This document shows positions 1 through 11,441 of a stretch of 64,000 nt of DNA, in pieces. Where the stretch lies: assembly GCA_030686995.1 (NCBI GenBank), contig CM060704.1, forward strand, positions 170,134,218 to 170,198,217, in the 5' to 3' direction. The position numbers and the translations under genes are program-made. The number at the start of each line of letters is the position of its first letter. Positions within the stretch are counted from its first letter, which is position 1. Under the pieces are notes generated by a model. It saw nothing but the letters and a program-made list of their open reading frames with translations, ran no database searches and was not told the origin of the DNA. The DNA comes from Artemisia argyi (lineage: Eukaryota; Streptophyta; Magnoliopsida; Asterales; Asteraceae).

Positions 1-1135
1 GAAAATCACAAGTGGTATCCAGAAAATCACAAGTGATATTTCAAATATCAATTGTGATATTCAAAAGCATATGAAAACAGACAAAAACGTAAGAAAATGG
101 ACGAATACATCTGAAAATGGACGAAAACATAAGAAAATCACAAGTGATATTCTGAATATCACTTGTAATATTCAGAAACATAAGAAAATGGACGAAAATG
201 TAAGAAAACGAACAAATACGTATGAAAACGGACAAAAAATGTATGAAAGCGTAAAAACACGTATGAAAATGAATAAAACCATATGAAAATGGACGAAAAC
301 AAAAGAAAACGGATGAACAAGGACGAAATCATATGAAAACGACCGAAAATGTAAGAAATCAGATGAAAACGTATGAAAATAGACGAAAATGGGCAAAAAA
401 CTTAAGAAAACAGATGAAAACGTATGAAAACGGACGAAAACAGACAAAAATGTATGAAAGCATAAAAAGACGTCTAAAAATGGACGAAAACGTATGAAAA
501 ATGGACAAAAACAAAATAAAATTGACGAAAACGTATGAAAACGAAAGAAAATCACAAGTGATATTCTGAGTATCACAAGTGTTATTCTAAGTATCACAAG
601 TGATATTCTGAATATCACATGTGATTTTCTGAATATCACATGTGATATTCTATGTATCACAAGTGATATTCTATGATATTCTGAGTATTCACTTTTGATA
701 TTCTGAGTATTCACTTGTGATATTATATGATATTCAGAATATTACTTATGATATTCTGAGTATCACAAGTGATATTCTGAATATGGACGAATACGGACAA
801 AAATGCAAGAAAATGGACGAATACGTTTGAAAACGGACGAAAACATAAAAAAAATCATAAGTGATATTCTGAATATCACTTGTAAGAAAACGGACTAAAA
901 CGTATGAAAATGGACGAATACATATGAAAACAGACGAAAACATTTTAAAACAGACGCGAACGTCTTAAAATGGACGAAAACGTAAAAAACAGACGAAAAC
1001 GTATGAAAACATGCAAAAACGTCTGAAAACGGACGAAAACGTATATAAACATACGGAAACGTTTGAAAACATATAAAATGGACAAAAACAGACGAAAACG
1101 TTTGAAAAGAAACGAAAACGTATGAAAGCAAAAAA
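1..1135. repeat. Interleaved minisatellites (two unit families)
   Basis: Two degenerate tandem units alternate. One is about 20 bp, built on GTATGAAAACGGACGAAAAC, and fills most of 61-545 and 780-1130. The other is 20-26 bp, built on the palindromic core ATCACAAGTGAT followed by ATTCTGAATATC, and occurs at about 1-60, 130-180, 546-790 and 850-885. The open frames through here are phase artefacts of the repeat and encode only Phe/Ser/Val-rich low-complexity peptides. No gene is supported. Confidence 0.85.
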
Positions 1136-1138
1136 ACG

Positions 1139-1170
1139 TGAATTTGAAAAAAAGTGAATTAGAAAAAAGA

Positions 1171-1209
<39 letters not shown>

Positions 1210-1458
1210 GGAGTTGTAAAAAAAGCAAAAAAAAAAAAAAAAAAAAAAAAGAGGAACGTGAATTGGAAAAAGCAAAAAGCAAAAAAAAAAAGAGGAACAT
1301 GAATTGGAAAAAAAAAAGAAAAAAAAAAGAAGAAAAAGAAGGGAACGTGAATTGGTAAATAAAAAGCAAAAAGAATAAAAAAATAAAAACGTGAATTGAA
1401 AAAAAAAAAAAAAAAAAAAAAAGGAACGTGAATTTGTTAAAAAAAACAATAATAAGAG

Positions 1459-1500
<42 letters not shown>
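1139..1500. repeat. A-rich tract with recurrent GAACGTGAATTGG anchors
   Basis: About six copies of a short anchor (GTGAATT with A, G or T following, usually preceded by GGAAC) are separated by A-rich runs of 10-60 nt, ending in a long oligo-A run at about 1460-1501. It looks like slippage-driven expansion of an anchor plus poly-A unit. No coding potential. Confidence 0.75.
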
Positions 1501-1504
<4 letters not shown>

Positions 1505-2224
1505 CTTAGGTTTTTAGGGTTTATTCTTAGGTTAATCCCCACCATTAGATCAAAATAAATAGATGGTGGGGATTTGTCCCTTGGTATGCACCAAAATAAG
1601 AGTATGCATTTGAATTTTCCTCCCATTAGTGCATGCTAAATAAAAATCACCGTCTCTTTATACTCCCTCCGTCCCAAATTATAAGTCCACTTTCATATTT
1701 AACAAAGTTTAAGAAAAGTGGGGTCCATATAATATTAACCAATAAAAATTCATTCTCACCCACTTACAAGCATTCTCATTGGTTGAAATTAAAAGTGGAC
1801 ATATAATTTGGGACAACCTAAATTGACAAAATGGACTTATAAAATGGGACGGAGGGAGTAGTATTTTGTACTTGTATCAAGTAACTGTTAGACTATTATT
1901 ATTGTTAGATGTTATATATTATGGGTTTAGCCGATGTTTAGTAATCTTAAGGTGATTATATATTGTATTTGACAATTAAATAATAAAAGGCAAGCAAATC
2001 ATTATTCCAACATAGTATCATAGCCTGATTCTAACCCTATCCCTAACTCTAATTATTAATTTTTCTTATTCTCTTTCGTCAACCCCGCCACCAGAAAAGA
2101 AAAACAAAAAAAATCCCATCCCTAGTTTTATTCATTGGTACGACAGGAAAGAAAGGGGAAAAAAAGAAAAAGAAAAAGGAGGTGTAGATCATTCTTTAAT
2201 TATTATTCCAGGCCGACACACCTT
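1501..2224. other. Intergenic DNA around a Stowaway MITE
   Basis: Apart from the MITE at 1663-1858 I see no gene. Two TTTAGGG-like words near 1506-1530 are too few to be a telomeric array. Confidence 0.5.
1663..1858. mobile_element. Stowaway-like MITE (Tc1/mariner type)
   Basis: The termini are perfect inverted repeats beginning CTCCCTCCGTCCC and ending GGGACGGAGGGAG, flanked on both sides by the dinucleotide TA (1661-1662 and 1859-1860). This is the classic Stowaway terminus and TA target duplication. It is 196 bp, non-coding, and would be mobilised in trans by a mariner transposase. Confidence 0.93.
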
Positions 2225-2333
2225 TTTCATTTGAATACTACAAGGACTCATATTATCTATATATATTATTTCTCATTTGTCGGCGTACAATATAAAATTT
2301 CAGAAAAGGCGTCCTTGTAGTATTCAAATGAAA
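2225..2333. repeat. Perfect 23-bp inverted repeat with 63-nt loop
   Basis: The arm at 2225-2247 (core GAATACTACAAGGAC) is exactly reverse-complementary to 2311-2333. It could be a small foldback element or a structured RNA; no known family was recognised. Confidence 0.8.
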
Positions 2334-2940
2334 TTTAAAAAATGTTGAAGTTTACATATATTTAAAAAATGTTGAAGTTTAATATATGTATATTTAGTTT
2401 TTAAATAAAAGAACTTTCAAAATGCACCATTAACCTATCAAATAACTTTAAAATTATTCTAATTTTTTGTAAAACTATAAGGGTCAAAATTAGCCCCGCA
2501 ACACAATGGTGACCGACACAACATTCATTCCAAAAAGTATAGCGTACGACAACTAAAAATATAGCTTGACACAACATTTGTTCTGAACAAATACAACACG
2601 TGTCGGCAAAAAATATACCACGATCTCACAACGAGAAGCCCCGCCCAAACATTGGTCGAAAATAATTATCGCAAAAATTTCTAAAAAATTCTCGGTGCAA
2701 CGCAGCGGGCCTTCCCACTTGTTCAGGATATATTTTACGTTGGTTATTGGTGATCGTGCATAACTTTTATTGTTGGCGAATCCTATATAATCACCAAAAA
2801 CAAATATAATCGATTCATTAATCTCTTTTGACATACAACAATGATGGGTCCAACATCAACACATACAACGATTTATTAGTTCAGCATAAGATTGCTTCAA
2901 GCCTTCAACACTAGGCATAGTTCAAGGGTCCAATACTAGG
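2334..2940. other. Intergenic DNA, no gene seen
   Basis: A short direct duplication (ATGTTGAAGTTTA, twice near 2341-2385) is the only structure I can point to. The reading frame on the minus strand at 2553-2834 has no recognisable domain. Confidence 0.4.
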
Positions 2941-4316
2941 CCTCTTTCACATAACTACGTCTACGCTCCACCAGGATTTGGGCCGACTCAAGTTGTTGGT
3001 CCAATACCGAATACATTTCAGGACCAACGTCAGTTTACACAAACTGTTGCATCTTCGAGTCAAGATATTTTGTTGCCTCAAGCTTTTAGTGTCATGAAAC
3101 TTCAAAATCCTACTACAGGTGCATGGAACATGGACAAATGTACTTCTTCTCACTTTAACTCATCTATTAATTCTCTTTGTAATATTTTTAATAAATGTAT
3201 GTATCCACTTGTCTATATTGGTGATGGTAAGCCTATTCCCATCACCAACACAGGCAATAGCATCTTGTCAACTCCTCATAAACCTCCTCATTTAAATAAC
3301 GTCCTCATAACTCCTGACATTGTTAAAAACTTGAATTTTGAACATCAATTTGTTTGTGATAATAAATATACTGTTGAATTCGATGAATTTGGTTCTTTTT
3401 ATTAAGGATTAACTAACACATCGGGTTCTTCTCCGATGTTATAGTACGATTGATCTTTGTCCTGTTACGAAGTCTTTCTCTATCCCACAAGTTTTTCTTG
3501 CGACTCAACACACGTAACACCAGCAACTTGAACATTCAGGAACTGAAATGTTACGTCATCCTATTTCTAGTAATTCTATTGTTTGTAATAAAAGGAAGCC
3601 TCCCACGACTTGTCATGCTTGGCAGACACATGAAGCCTCCCTTTTCTAGTTCTCAAACTATTGTTACGTCTTATTTTGATATTGTTCACTCAGACTTGTG
3701 GACTTATCCAATTTCGAGTCTTACAGGCTATAAAAATTATGTTTTGATTTTTGATAAATATTCTCATTATGTGTCGGTTTATCCGCTGCTAAAAAGATCA
3801 TATGTCTTGTCTAAATTTGTCTTGTTTCGTAATTATGTCAACACTCAATTTAAGTGTGAAATCAAGACATTTCAATGTGACCATGGTGGTGATTTTGATA
3901 ACCATGCCCTTCAAAAATTGTTTGCTTCTATAGACATTCAATTTCGTTTTTCATACCGTAAGATGTCTCCAAAAAATGGGAAGTCTGGGCGCACGATACG
4001 TACTATTAACAACAAACTCTTCTCTTTCAAGCTCACCTACCTCCACATATTTTAGTTGAAGCCCTTAATATGGCTACTCACATTTTAAATATTTTACCCT
4101 CTAGTGCCATTGCTAATGATGTTCCTCAAACCCCCTCGTTTGGCACCAAATCGGATTACACAATTTTTCGTGTATTTGGTTGCTTATGTTACACACATGT
4201 TTATGCCAACAATAAACTTGAACCACGTGCTACACCTTTAATCTTTTTGGGGCACACGTCCAATCATCGTGGATATCTATTGATTTGGACACCAATCAAA
4301 TGACTCTCTCAAGACA
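2941..4316 (+). pseudogene. Degenerate Ty1/copia gag-pol fragment
   Basis: Three open pieces in different frames line up as one Copia polyprotein. At 3070-3405 is the protease/pre-integrase part: the DTG-type aspartate site is degraded to a D-K-C-T-S-S-H-like string, followed by Y-I-G-D-G-K and an ITNTGN motif. At 3450-4055 is the integrase core, with an H-S-D-L-W first-aspartate motif and a Q-C-D-H-G-G relic of the second. At 4070-4303 is the integrase C-terminal part (PYxxxFGCxCY-like FRVFGCLCYTHV). Reverse transcriptase and RNase H are absent. Frameshifts separate the pieces, so it is dead. The lineage looks RE1/Tork-like rather than SIRE, but this is only an impression. Confidence 0.8.
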
Positions 4317-4380
4317 TGTTACCTTTGATGAAACCATTTTCCCATTTTTTGGACACCAATCAAATTACTCTCTCAAGACA
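4285..4380 (+). repeat. 32-bp direct repeat at the broken end of the Copia fragment
   Basis: The string TTGGACACCAATCAAA plus ACTCTCTCAAGACA occurs at 4285-4316 and again at 4349-4380 with one mismatch. Recognisable Copia coding stops here and unrelated sequence starts, so the repeat marks a rearrangement junction. Confidence 0.8.
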
Positions 4381-4419
4381 GATAGAGAGATCTTGGATGA
4401 AGTCCTTAAGAGCATAAAT

Positions 4420-4843
4420 CGCGAGATATAGCAGGTCTGGGCAGCGGTTACCGGGTACGGAATCGAGTTCTGGGAACCCCCAATCGAGCCCAGGTTATTA
4501 TACCCGGGAGCAATTTGAAGAGATGCAGAGGCAACATGCTTTGGAACGAGATGAGCAAAGAAAAGCATTTGAAAGTCAACAAAACGCCTTGAAACAATTT
4601 TTGGATTTCTTCAACTGTCAATAAGGTTATCCTTCTTCACAATTTTAGATTCACAATTTATACATTCCTCAAGTGTTTCCTGGTCCTAGTTATACTCATG
4701 TCGGCCCAAATTCTACTCCTCTCACCCCTAGTTCTACTCCTCTTGGCCTTGGTAATTGTTACACCCCAGCCTTTGATCTCTGAACTAGCCGGATTGTACC
4801 TGGTGAAGAAGATGATAGTGATGGTGATGACGAAGGGGTATGA
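4420..4843 (+). pseudogene. 3' end of an unrecognised coiled-coil protein, pseudogenised
   Basis: One reading frame runs from about 4420 to a stop at 4841-4843. It has a charged Gln/Glu-rich coiled coil (around EQFEEMQRQHALERDEQRKA), then a Pro/Ser/Thr-rich segment with repeated STPL, and an acidic tail (EEDDSDGDDEGV). It is broken by TAA at 4622-4624, TAG at 4646-4648 and TGA at 4781-4783. All three are one C-to-T step from CAA, CAG and CGA. The sense of the segment is coherent across these stops, which supports a former gene. It could be the C-terminus of a plant transposase (CACTA or similar) but I do not recognise it with confidence. Confidence 0.45.
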
Positions 4844-5071
4844 TGATGTTTATAATGAAGATTAGTGATGATATCAAATAACAACATTTTATTGGCATCA
4901 TTTATCCTATGTTTATCGCTTGTTTTATATTATTTTATATTAGAATTGATACTTAGTCGCTTACTTTAGTAAATCTCAGTTATAAACAAGCATTTGGTGA
5001 AAGTTAACTATTTTGGACGTAAATTGGAGCAAAATGGATCAAGATGGAAAAGTCTACTGAACTGAAGGAAG

Positions 5072-5436
5072 ACACGTCGTATCATTCTAGAGAGATACGC
5101 GTACATCAAGACTTAGACGATTACGAAGACCATTGTCTGACTTTGAAGCATACGCCGTATGTATTTTATACCATGCGCCGTATATGAAACCTTGGTCAAT
5201 GAAGCAAACCCAACTTGTTCTACTCCAGATACGCCGCATGACATCCCAAAGATGCGGCGTATCAATCTCAAGACTTCACCAGAAATCCAAGATATTGAAG
5301 ATATGCATACGCCATATAAATACTGAAGGTACGCCGTATCATATGTCGATGTAGGAATATTCCAGAATTTAATAACCTTGGACCCCACGCGAAGTTACCT
5401 AGATACGGCGTATCAACTTAATGGATACGTCGTATC
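5072..5436. repeat. Array of ATACGCCGTAT-type short palindromes
   Basis: Nine dispersed copies of the near-palindrome ATACGSCGTAT or close variants are visible near 5075, 5151, 5174, 5229, 5252, 5307, 5331, 5403 and 5424, in both orientations, with irregular spacing of 15-75 nt. No coding frame explains them. Confidence 0.75.
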
Positions 5437-6400
5437 GATTATGTTTCCAGAATATATAAATACTCCATTCGTCAGCCACATTCAACACACATAATATACC
5501 ACAGAAGACTTGACCACACAAGACACAACCAGAAGGACGAATTCAGAGCAATAAGAAAGTCCTGGTAGTACTTGAATTTATAGGAAGATTCGTTTAATTT
5601 GTATTAGTACTCTTTTAATCGTTGAGTTAGCGTCTTTTTTCACTATTTGATCGGACTTAATTGTTTCCAACTTTTATAAAGAATATTTGATGTTTTATTG
5701 GTCGCTTATGCATATGTTTTGATTACATGGATAGTTTATTGTGCCTTGTCGAGCTTAGGCTCGCCCAATTACTTCATTGACATCGTTTGCATGATTAATG
5801 TAAGACCTTAAAAGGGATAAATAATATATAAACTTAGTAATCATTAAGGTGGACTTTATGCTGAGATCTGATTAATCGTGGCAAGATTAGTTCGTCGAGA
5901 AGACTTAATACCCGAAATCTAGATGTTTAGACTGGATCTAGACATTGGAATGATATATGTATACATGTAAGCAACCACTAAGAGAGAATAGATTTTAGTA
6001 CTCATCTTATATAACTAAGCAATTAAACGAGTGACAAATCTTTCTTACTATCGGTCAGGCCTTTTATCTGTAATTGTTTTATATCTGTGTACGTGTGTGT
6101 CATTCACCTTATTACTTTTATTTACATTTTACTTAATCTACACATCGTGCCAGTCTCTCAGGCTGAAAACCCCCTTGCATTAGATTAGGTTTAATTAGAA
6201 CTAACTTTAGGATTAAAATACTGATAGATACTTAGGTGTTAACGTTCCCCTCTTAGTGATCGACACTCTACTTACCAACTAGGCTACATTGATCGGCTAC
6301 ACTGCCCGTTAGTGTTTGTTATAGGTTAAGTCGACTAAATATAAATGTAAAATTTGATAACATAATCTATACCTACAACGAGAACACATCAATTAGGGAT
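5437..6400. other. Decayed LTR-retrotransposon-like non-coding DNA
   Basis: No open frame. The stretch around 6240-6320 (GATCGACACTCTACTTACC and a following TTGATCGG word) resembles the non-coding leader or 3' region of plant LTR elements, but I found no paired LTRs, PBS or target duplication. Classification is therefore tentative. Confidence 0.3.
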
Positions 6401-7692
6401 TTTGTATGTTATTAGTATATGTATTGACATCCTTTTGTTATTTGCATTATGCTATTAGTAGATTAGCTTAATTGTATCATTATAAATGAATATTATTACT
6501 TAGTTTGATTGTTTTTAATGAATCAATGGATGGATGCATTTCCTTATCATCTGGTTTTGGATCTGCACCAACAGAGTGCTCAAATTGTAATGTCAAAGAT
6601 CTTAGGACAAACATGCTGGAATAAAAAATATAGATGCTAGAGACAAGAGTAAGGATATTCGAGAACAATGGTGGAAGTTTCATAATGTTTCGAGTCCGTT
6701 TGGTATGTCGAATGAGTCCCAGAGCGTGTTTACTAAAAGTTTTGCTACTTGTCCCTTCTAGTCCTTCCACCCTATTTTAATAATAACATTTGAGTTTTTA
6801 TTGTACACATTTGATCCCTCAAATTTTTATATAACCAATTTCTTATTCATAATATCTCTCCCACTCTCTCACTAAAAACACACCAACACACTCTCTCTCT
6901 CTCACTTCGCCCAGCACCCCTCTACCTCCGCCAACCACCGTCGCCGGAAAATTTTCCGGCGAGGTATTTTTTCTTCCAAATTGTTAGATCGGCTCACCTA
7001 CTTTCTTTCTGGAGCTTCACGGCCTATGACTCGTCCCATATCACCACTCACACGCCACCCATCACCACTGTCACTGGACCGCCGCCACAGTCATCCCCCT
7101 CTTTTTCTCTCGATGGTAACACCACTCACGCGCTCCCCTTCCCCTTCTTTTTACTTTTAATCGAAACCCTTTATAATGTTATTTATTTTACTTTGTTAGT
7201 AAATTTTGAAAAACCACCATTGGTCGCCATCTTCAGATCGTAATATGTGCACCGAGTCCATCACCGTATTCAGCTTCATAATTTTTTTCACAAGACTCTT
7301 AACTCCTTAAGCCACCTTTTAACATTATGCTATTCACTTTTGTACATGTATATTTATGTCTCTCTTTACCTTCTAGGATATTCACTAAAAAGCATCATAC
7401 TATCTTATTATAAGAATTGAAATTAAGATGACAATATAATTTTATTTATCACGAATTTAGATTTTCAGATATGGCATGGGATGAATGGCCCAATAACACA
7501 ATTTAGATGGGCAGTCGTGCACAAAGCATGGAGCGACTCTCGTAATATTGCTGGAAGGTTTGGGAAATTTTGAAGGATTTATTGTTAATTTCTTGATTAC
7601 ATAATTTGTTATCTAAAGATGAAAAGTAAAGTTGATTATGGAGGGTTGTACATTATGTTTAAGTAATTGTAATAATAGGTCCAGGGGTGTTT
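6401..7692. other. Intergenic DNA, possible old gene 5' fragment
   Basis: No credible coding region. The stretch 6840-7100 is CT-rich and then CCG/CCA-rich, as in plant 5' UTR and N-terminal coding sequence. It holds a perfect 20-bp palindrome (CGCCGGAAAATTTTCCGGCG) at 6942-6961, but no continuing frame follows. Confidence 0.35.
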
Positions 7693-7697
7693 TAAAT

Positions 7698-8583
7698 TGT
7701 TGGGTCACTGAATACCCCAATCTTCTTCTTGCAAGGATTTGAACGTAAAATCACCTAAGTGTAAACAAGTCACTGAGTGAACAGTAACTCAGTGAGTCAT
7801 CTTCAGGATGCTTAGACCGAGCATAAGAAGAAAGGTTCTCCACTCAGTGAGGCGGAACTCAGTGAGTGGCATCTAAGCCAAGAAGAAGGTGATGGGTTCA
7901 GTGAGGATGACAATAACTCACTGAACCCCAAGACTCCTCAACAACTATCAAGGTACTGAAGACTGATGACTTAAAGACTGAAGATTTGGCGGGACTAGGC
8001 GGGAAAGTTTGAACTAGTTCACTAATGTACTTTATCACTTTAAAGTCAAACTTTCCCAAAATGGCTAAAACCAGTCTGTCATTAGAAAGCACCTTTTGGA
8101 CTTAACTCAAAGTAGTTTCCTTTGCCAGAGAATAAAATCTTATCAAGATTTTATTGAGGAAAGCTTAAGTCCATTGTATATTAGAACTGTTCATATTTGT
8201 GTATAAATAGGGAACATAAGTGAGGAGTAAAAGTTGACAAGTTTGTGCAATTAATGCTAAGCATTCACAAACCACTTTTACTCCTCCAAAGAACAAAATA
8301 ACCCCTGAGATAGCTCAGTGGGTACTCAGTTGTCACTCAACAATTGTTGAATTTAGAGAGGAGTCAATACCACACTTGTCATTTCAATCCCAAGTGTTAT
8401 TCCGCAAACACTTGGGTACGATTCTTTTTGATTAACTTCTAATAAAGAATTAAACGTTGAAAAATATTGTCTCTTATGTTTACGTTGCTTTATTGTTAAT
8501 CATTTATACATCTTTGTTAAATGTCATATAACTTGGTTACTTTAGCTTTTTAGTTACTGTTAACCAAGTAAAAGGGACCAACA
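7698..8583 (+). repeat. 5' LTR of the SIRE-like element
   Basis: Begins TGTTGGG and ends CCAACA. It is rich in CACTGAG/CTCAGTGAG palindromic words. A TATA box is present at 8202-8210. Confidence 0.95.
8202..8210 (+). promoter_or_regulatory. LTR TATA box (TATAAATAG)
   Basis: TATAAATAG lies about 380 nt before the LTR end, and its copy in the 3' LTR is at 19921-19929. It is the expected core promoter of the genomic RNA. Confidence 0.7.
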
Positions 8584-8585
8584 AG

Positions 8586-8597
8586 TGGTATCAGAGC
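8586..8597 (+). other. Primer binding site, initiator tRNA-Met
   Basis: TGGTATCAGAGC starts two bases after the 5' LTR end and is complementary to the 3' end of plant initiator tRNA-Met, the usual Copia primer. Confidence 0.9.
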
Positions 8598-8669
8598 CTC
8601 TGATTTGTAAAACTTTTACCTGTTTTCAAAACTTAAGAGTGCTCATGTTTTTAAAATCAAGATCCCACT

Positions 8670-11441
8670 ATGACTGACATAGATGTTCCCCAACTTGTCG
8701 ACAAAAAGGGTGGAAGTTATTCAGCAACTGCCCCTCGACTTGAAGTTGGCAAATTTAATAAGTGGAAAAAGCGAATGCTTTGCTACTTAACTGGGATGGA
8801 ACCATATTACATTAAGTTGATTAATGATGGTCCATATGTCCCAACAACTGCCCAAGGTTTAACCAAACCCGAAGCTCAGTGGACCCCAGATGAAAGGAGG
8901 GTGGTCAATCAAGACCAGCGCCTGAAAAGCATCATTATATCATGCCTTCCTGATGATATAATGGAATCAGTGATCAACTGTCCCACTGCCCAGCAGACAT
9001 GGACTGACCTGGTTCATAGCTATGAAGGGCCCTCTGATACCAAAGAGAATAGAATCATGGACCTGAAGCTTGAATTCAATACCTTCAGGGCCAAGGATTC
9101 TGAAAGTCTCTCTGAGACTTATACTCGGTATAAGACCCTCCTGAATGAGCTGACCAATGATGGTGTTATACTGTCAAAACATGAAATCAATGTTGGTTTT
9201 GTTAACAGTCTCCCTGAGAAGTGGTTAAACTTCTCACAGGGATTGAGAAATGCAAACCACATTCAGAACCTTAAGCTCCCTGCCATCTATGGGAAGTTTG
9301 TCTATGAAGACAATCTTATCACCAGGAGATACCCTGGTAAAGCTCAGGAGACCAAAAAGACCTTGACAATTTCACCCATATCAACTGCTTTCTATTCAAA
9401 AGGTGTTGTGCAGGATTTTCAAGATGGATCTGACGATGAGGTTGACCAAAGAACCAGTGAGGAGTACCTAAATGATCTTCAAATTGAATTTCATGAAAGG
9501 GTACTCCTCGCTAATTCAAAAAGGTTTTTTAAGAAAAACAAATTCCCTTCAAAAGCAAATGAAAACACTGAATGTTTTAAATGTGGCAAAATGGGCCATT
9601 TTGCTAAAGATTGTTTTCCAAAAACAACCTCAGAAACATCTTTCAAATTTTCAGGAAATAACTCTTTTTCAGGCCCCAGCAAATTTCAACCAAAAATGCT
9701 TCAGTCTAGTCAAAGATTTGAAAAAGTCCCTTAAATTGATTTTGAAGCCAAGTACAGAAAGGCAAAAGCTAAACTTGCCCTTCTTGAATCATCCTCAACA
9801 GTCTCTCAGCCTCCTCAGGCACCAAAGCCTTCTCAAGCCAAGAACAAAGGGCTTGTTGCTGAAACATATGACTGGGATGAGGTTGAAGTGTCCTCTGATG
9901 ATGATGATGAAGTTCACATTAGTGCACTAATGGCTCTATCAGATGACAACAAGCTTGCTGTGGGGAAGAGTCATGCAAGAAATTGTGAATGGGTTAACAT
10001 CACTATGAGGAAGGTAAACCTTTTACTTTCTATGGATGATAATGATGATTGGAAATCTTACTTAGATTATATTAATGTTGATCTTAAGTATGTTGAAGAG
10101 CAAAGACTCAATTTGTTTTCAAAATTTAACAAACTGAGTTTTGAATTAAATCAGAGTAGAGATGAACTACTTGCCTTGAAACAAGCCAAGCTTGAAAGTG
10201 TTACACTTCAAATTCAAAACTCTGAACTAGTAAAACAAAATCAAGCTCTTCAGGAAGAACTTAAGAAAGAAAAGGAAATTATTTGGAAATGGACTCAAAA
10301 GAACCCCAAACTCTATGAAACTATAAATCTAACACCCAGCACCAAAAAGGTTGCCTTGGGTGAAGAACAACTCACTGAAGAGTCTGGGGAGAGTAGCCAT
10401 TCAAGAACTTTTCTGTCAGCTAACATACTTTCTAGCAAAGAACTTGCTCCTAAACCCAGTGATTGGATTGAAAGAAACAATCCTGACAGTAAAATGCCAA
10501 ATTTTAATATTGGAAGAATCCTGGAGCCTGAAAGTCAGGCTATCAAGGAGCTGCTAGGAGTTACTGATGAACTTAGTCCTACTGAGTCCGTCACTGAGTC
10601 TAAGTCTGATTCACCACTCCCTCCACTGAAACAACTTCAGGGAGTTGAACCCAATTCTGACCTTGCACCATTAGTCTATCAACCACATTCTCCCAAAGAG
10701 AAATCAGCGTTAGGAAAGACTCTTCTGAAAAGACCTACTCCTGCACTCACTGAACACCAAAAACCTTCAGTACCCACTGAAGTGAAGCATGAAAACACTG
10801 ATTCAAAGGTTGATCAGCTTGCTGAACTTGTCAGGATGCTGAGTGAAAAAATTGAGTCCACTGAAAAACCTTCTGAATCAAAATTGAAAAATCCATCAGT
10901 ATCCTCAAGTTCCTCTAAACCAAAAACCACATCTAGACCTTCAGGGAGATGTGAACTGTGCAATTATCCAAATCACAGCACTGATAAATGCTACAGAGTC
11001 CTATTCTTCATGATATGCAAACAAGAGGACCACATAACTTGTGATCACATCCCCCACACTGCTTCTTTAAAAGCAAGAGGTCTATACAAAACTCAAGGCT
11101 ATCAGTATGCCACACCTTCCGAACAAAAACTGAAGGCTAAGCCTTTCTTGCCATGTCCTCACTGTGGTTTCAATGATCATCTTCCTGATGATTGTATGAT
11201 GAGAAAATGTTGTGACATCTGTGGAGATCCCTCCCATGAAACCAAGGGACATGACAGAGTCATTCAGTCCAGAAGGAAAAACCGCACCAACACATCTCAG
11301 ACACCTGAGGCTTCAACCTCCACAAAATGCAAAACATGTGGAAGCTCAGGTCACACTACTTCAGACCATGATTCATTAGCTCAGTTCAAAAAGTCCCTGA
11401 GGACTAAGCCCACTAGGAAGTGGGTCAACAATAAAAACTAA
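8670..11441 (+). pseudogene. gag: Copia gag with Cys-rich C-terminal extension, one nonsense codon
   Basis: One frame runs from ATG 8670 to TAA at 11439-11441. It is interrupted only by TAA at 9732-9734; the sense continues directly behind it. Order: N-terminal capsid-like domain (about residues 25-230), a CCHC zinc knuckle CFKCGKMGHFAKDC at about residue 310, an acidic stretch SSDDDDE, a predicted coiled coil (about residues 480-560), a Ser/Pro-rich linker, and three or four further Cys/His clusters (CELCNYPNHSTDKC, CPHCGFNDHLPDDC, CDICGDPSHETKGH, CKTCGSSGHTTSDH). Gag packages the element RNA in virus-like particles; the extra Cys/His clusters presumably add nucleic-acid binding. The final TAA sits in frame with pol, see the findings. 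Confidence 0.85.

Noticed and set aside
1..1135. Possible CRISPR-like array
   Set aside because: Units are degenerate and contiguous without unique spacers, and the DNA is clearly plant nuclear.
1500..1540. Telomere-like TTTAGGG words
   Set aside because: Only two imperfect words, no array.
41..1626. Long open frames in both strands of the first 1.6 kb
   Set aside because: They are phase products of minisatellite units and poly-A runs, giving only low-complexity Phe/Ser or Lys-rich peptides.
2553..2834. 93-codon minus-strand frame
   Set aside because: No recognisable domain, no codon pattern, adjacent to Copia debris.
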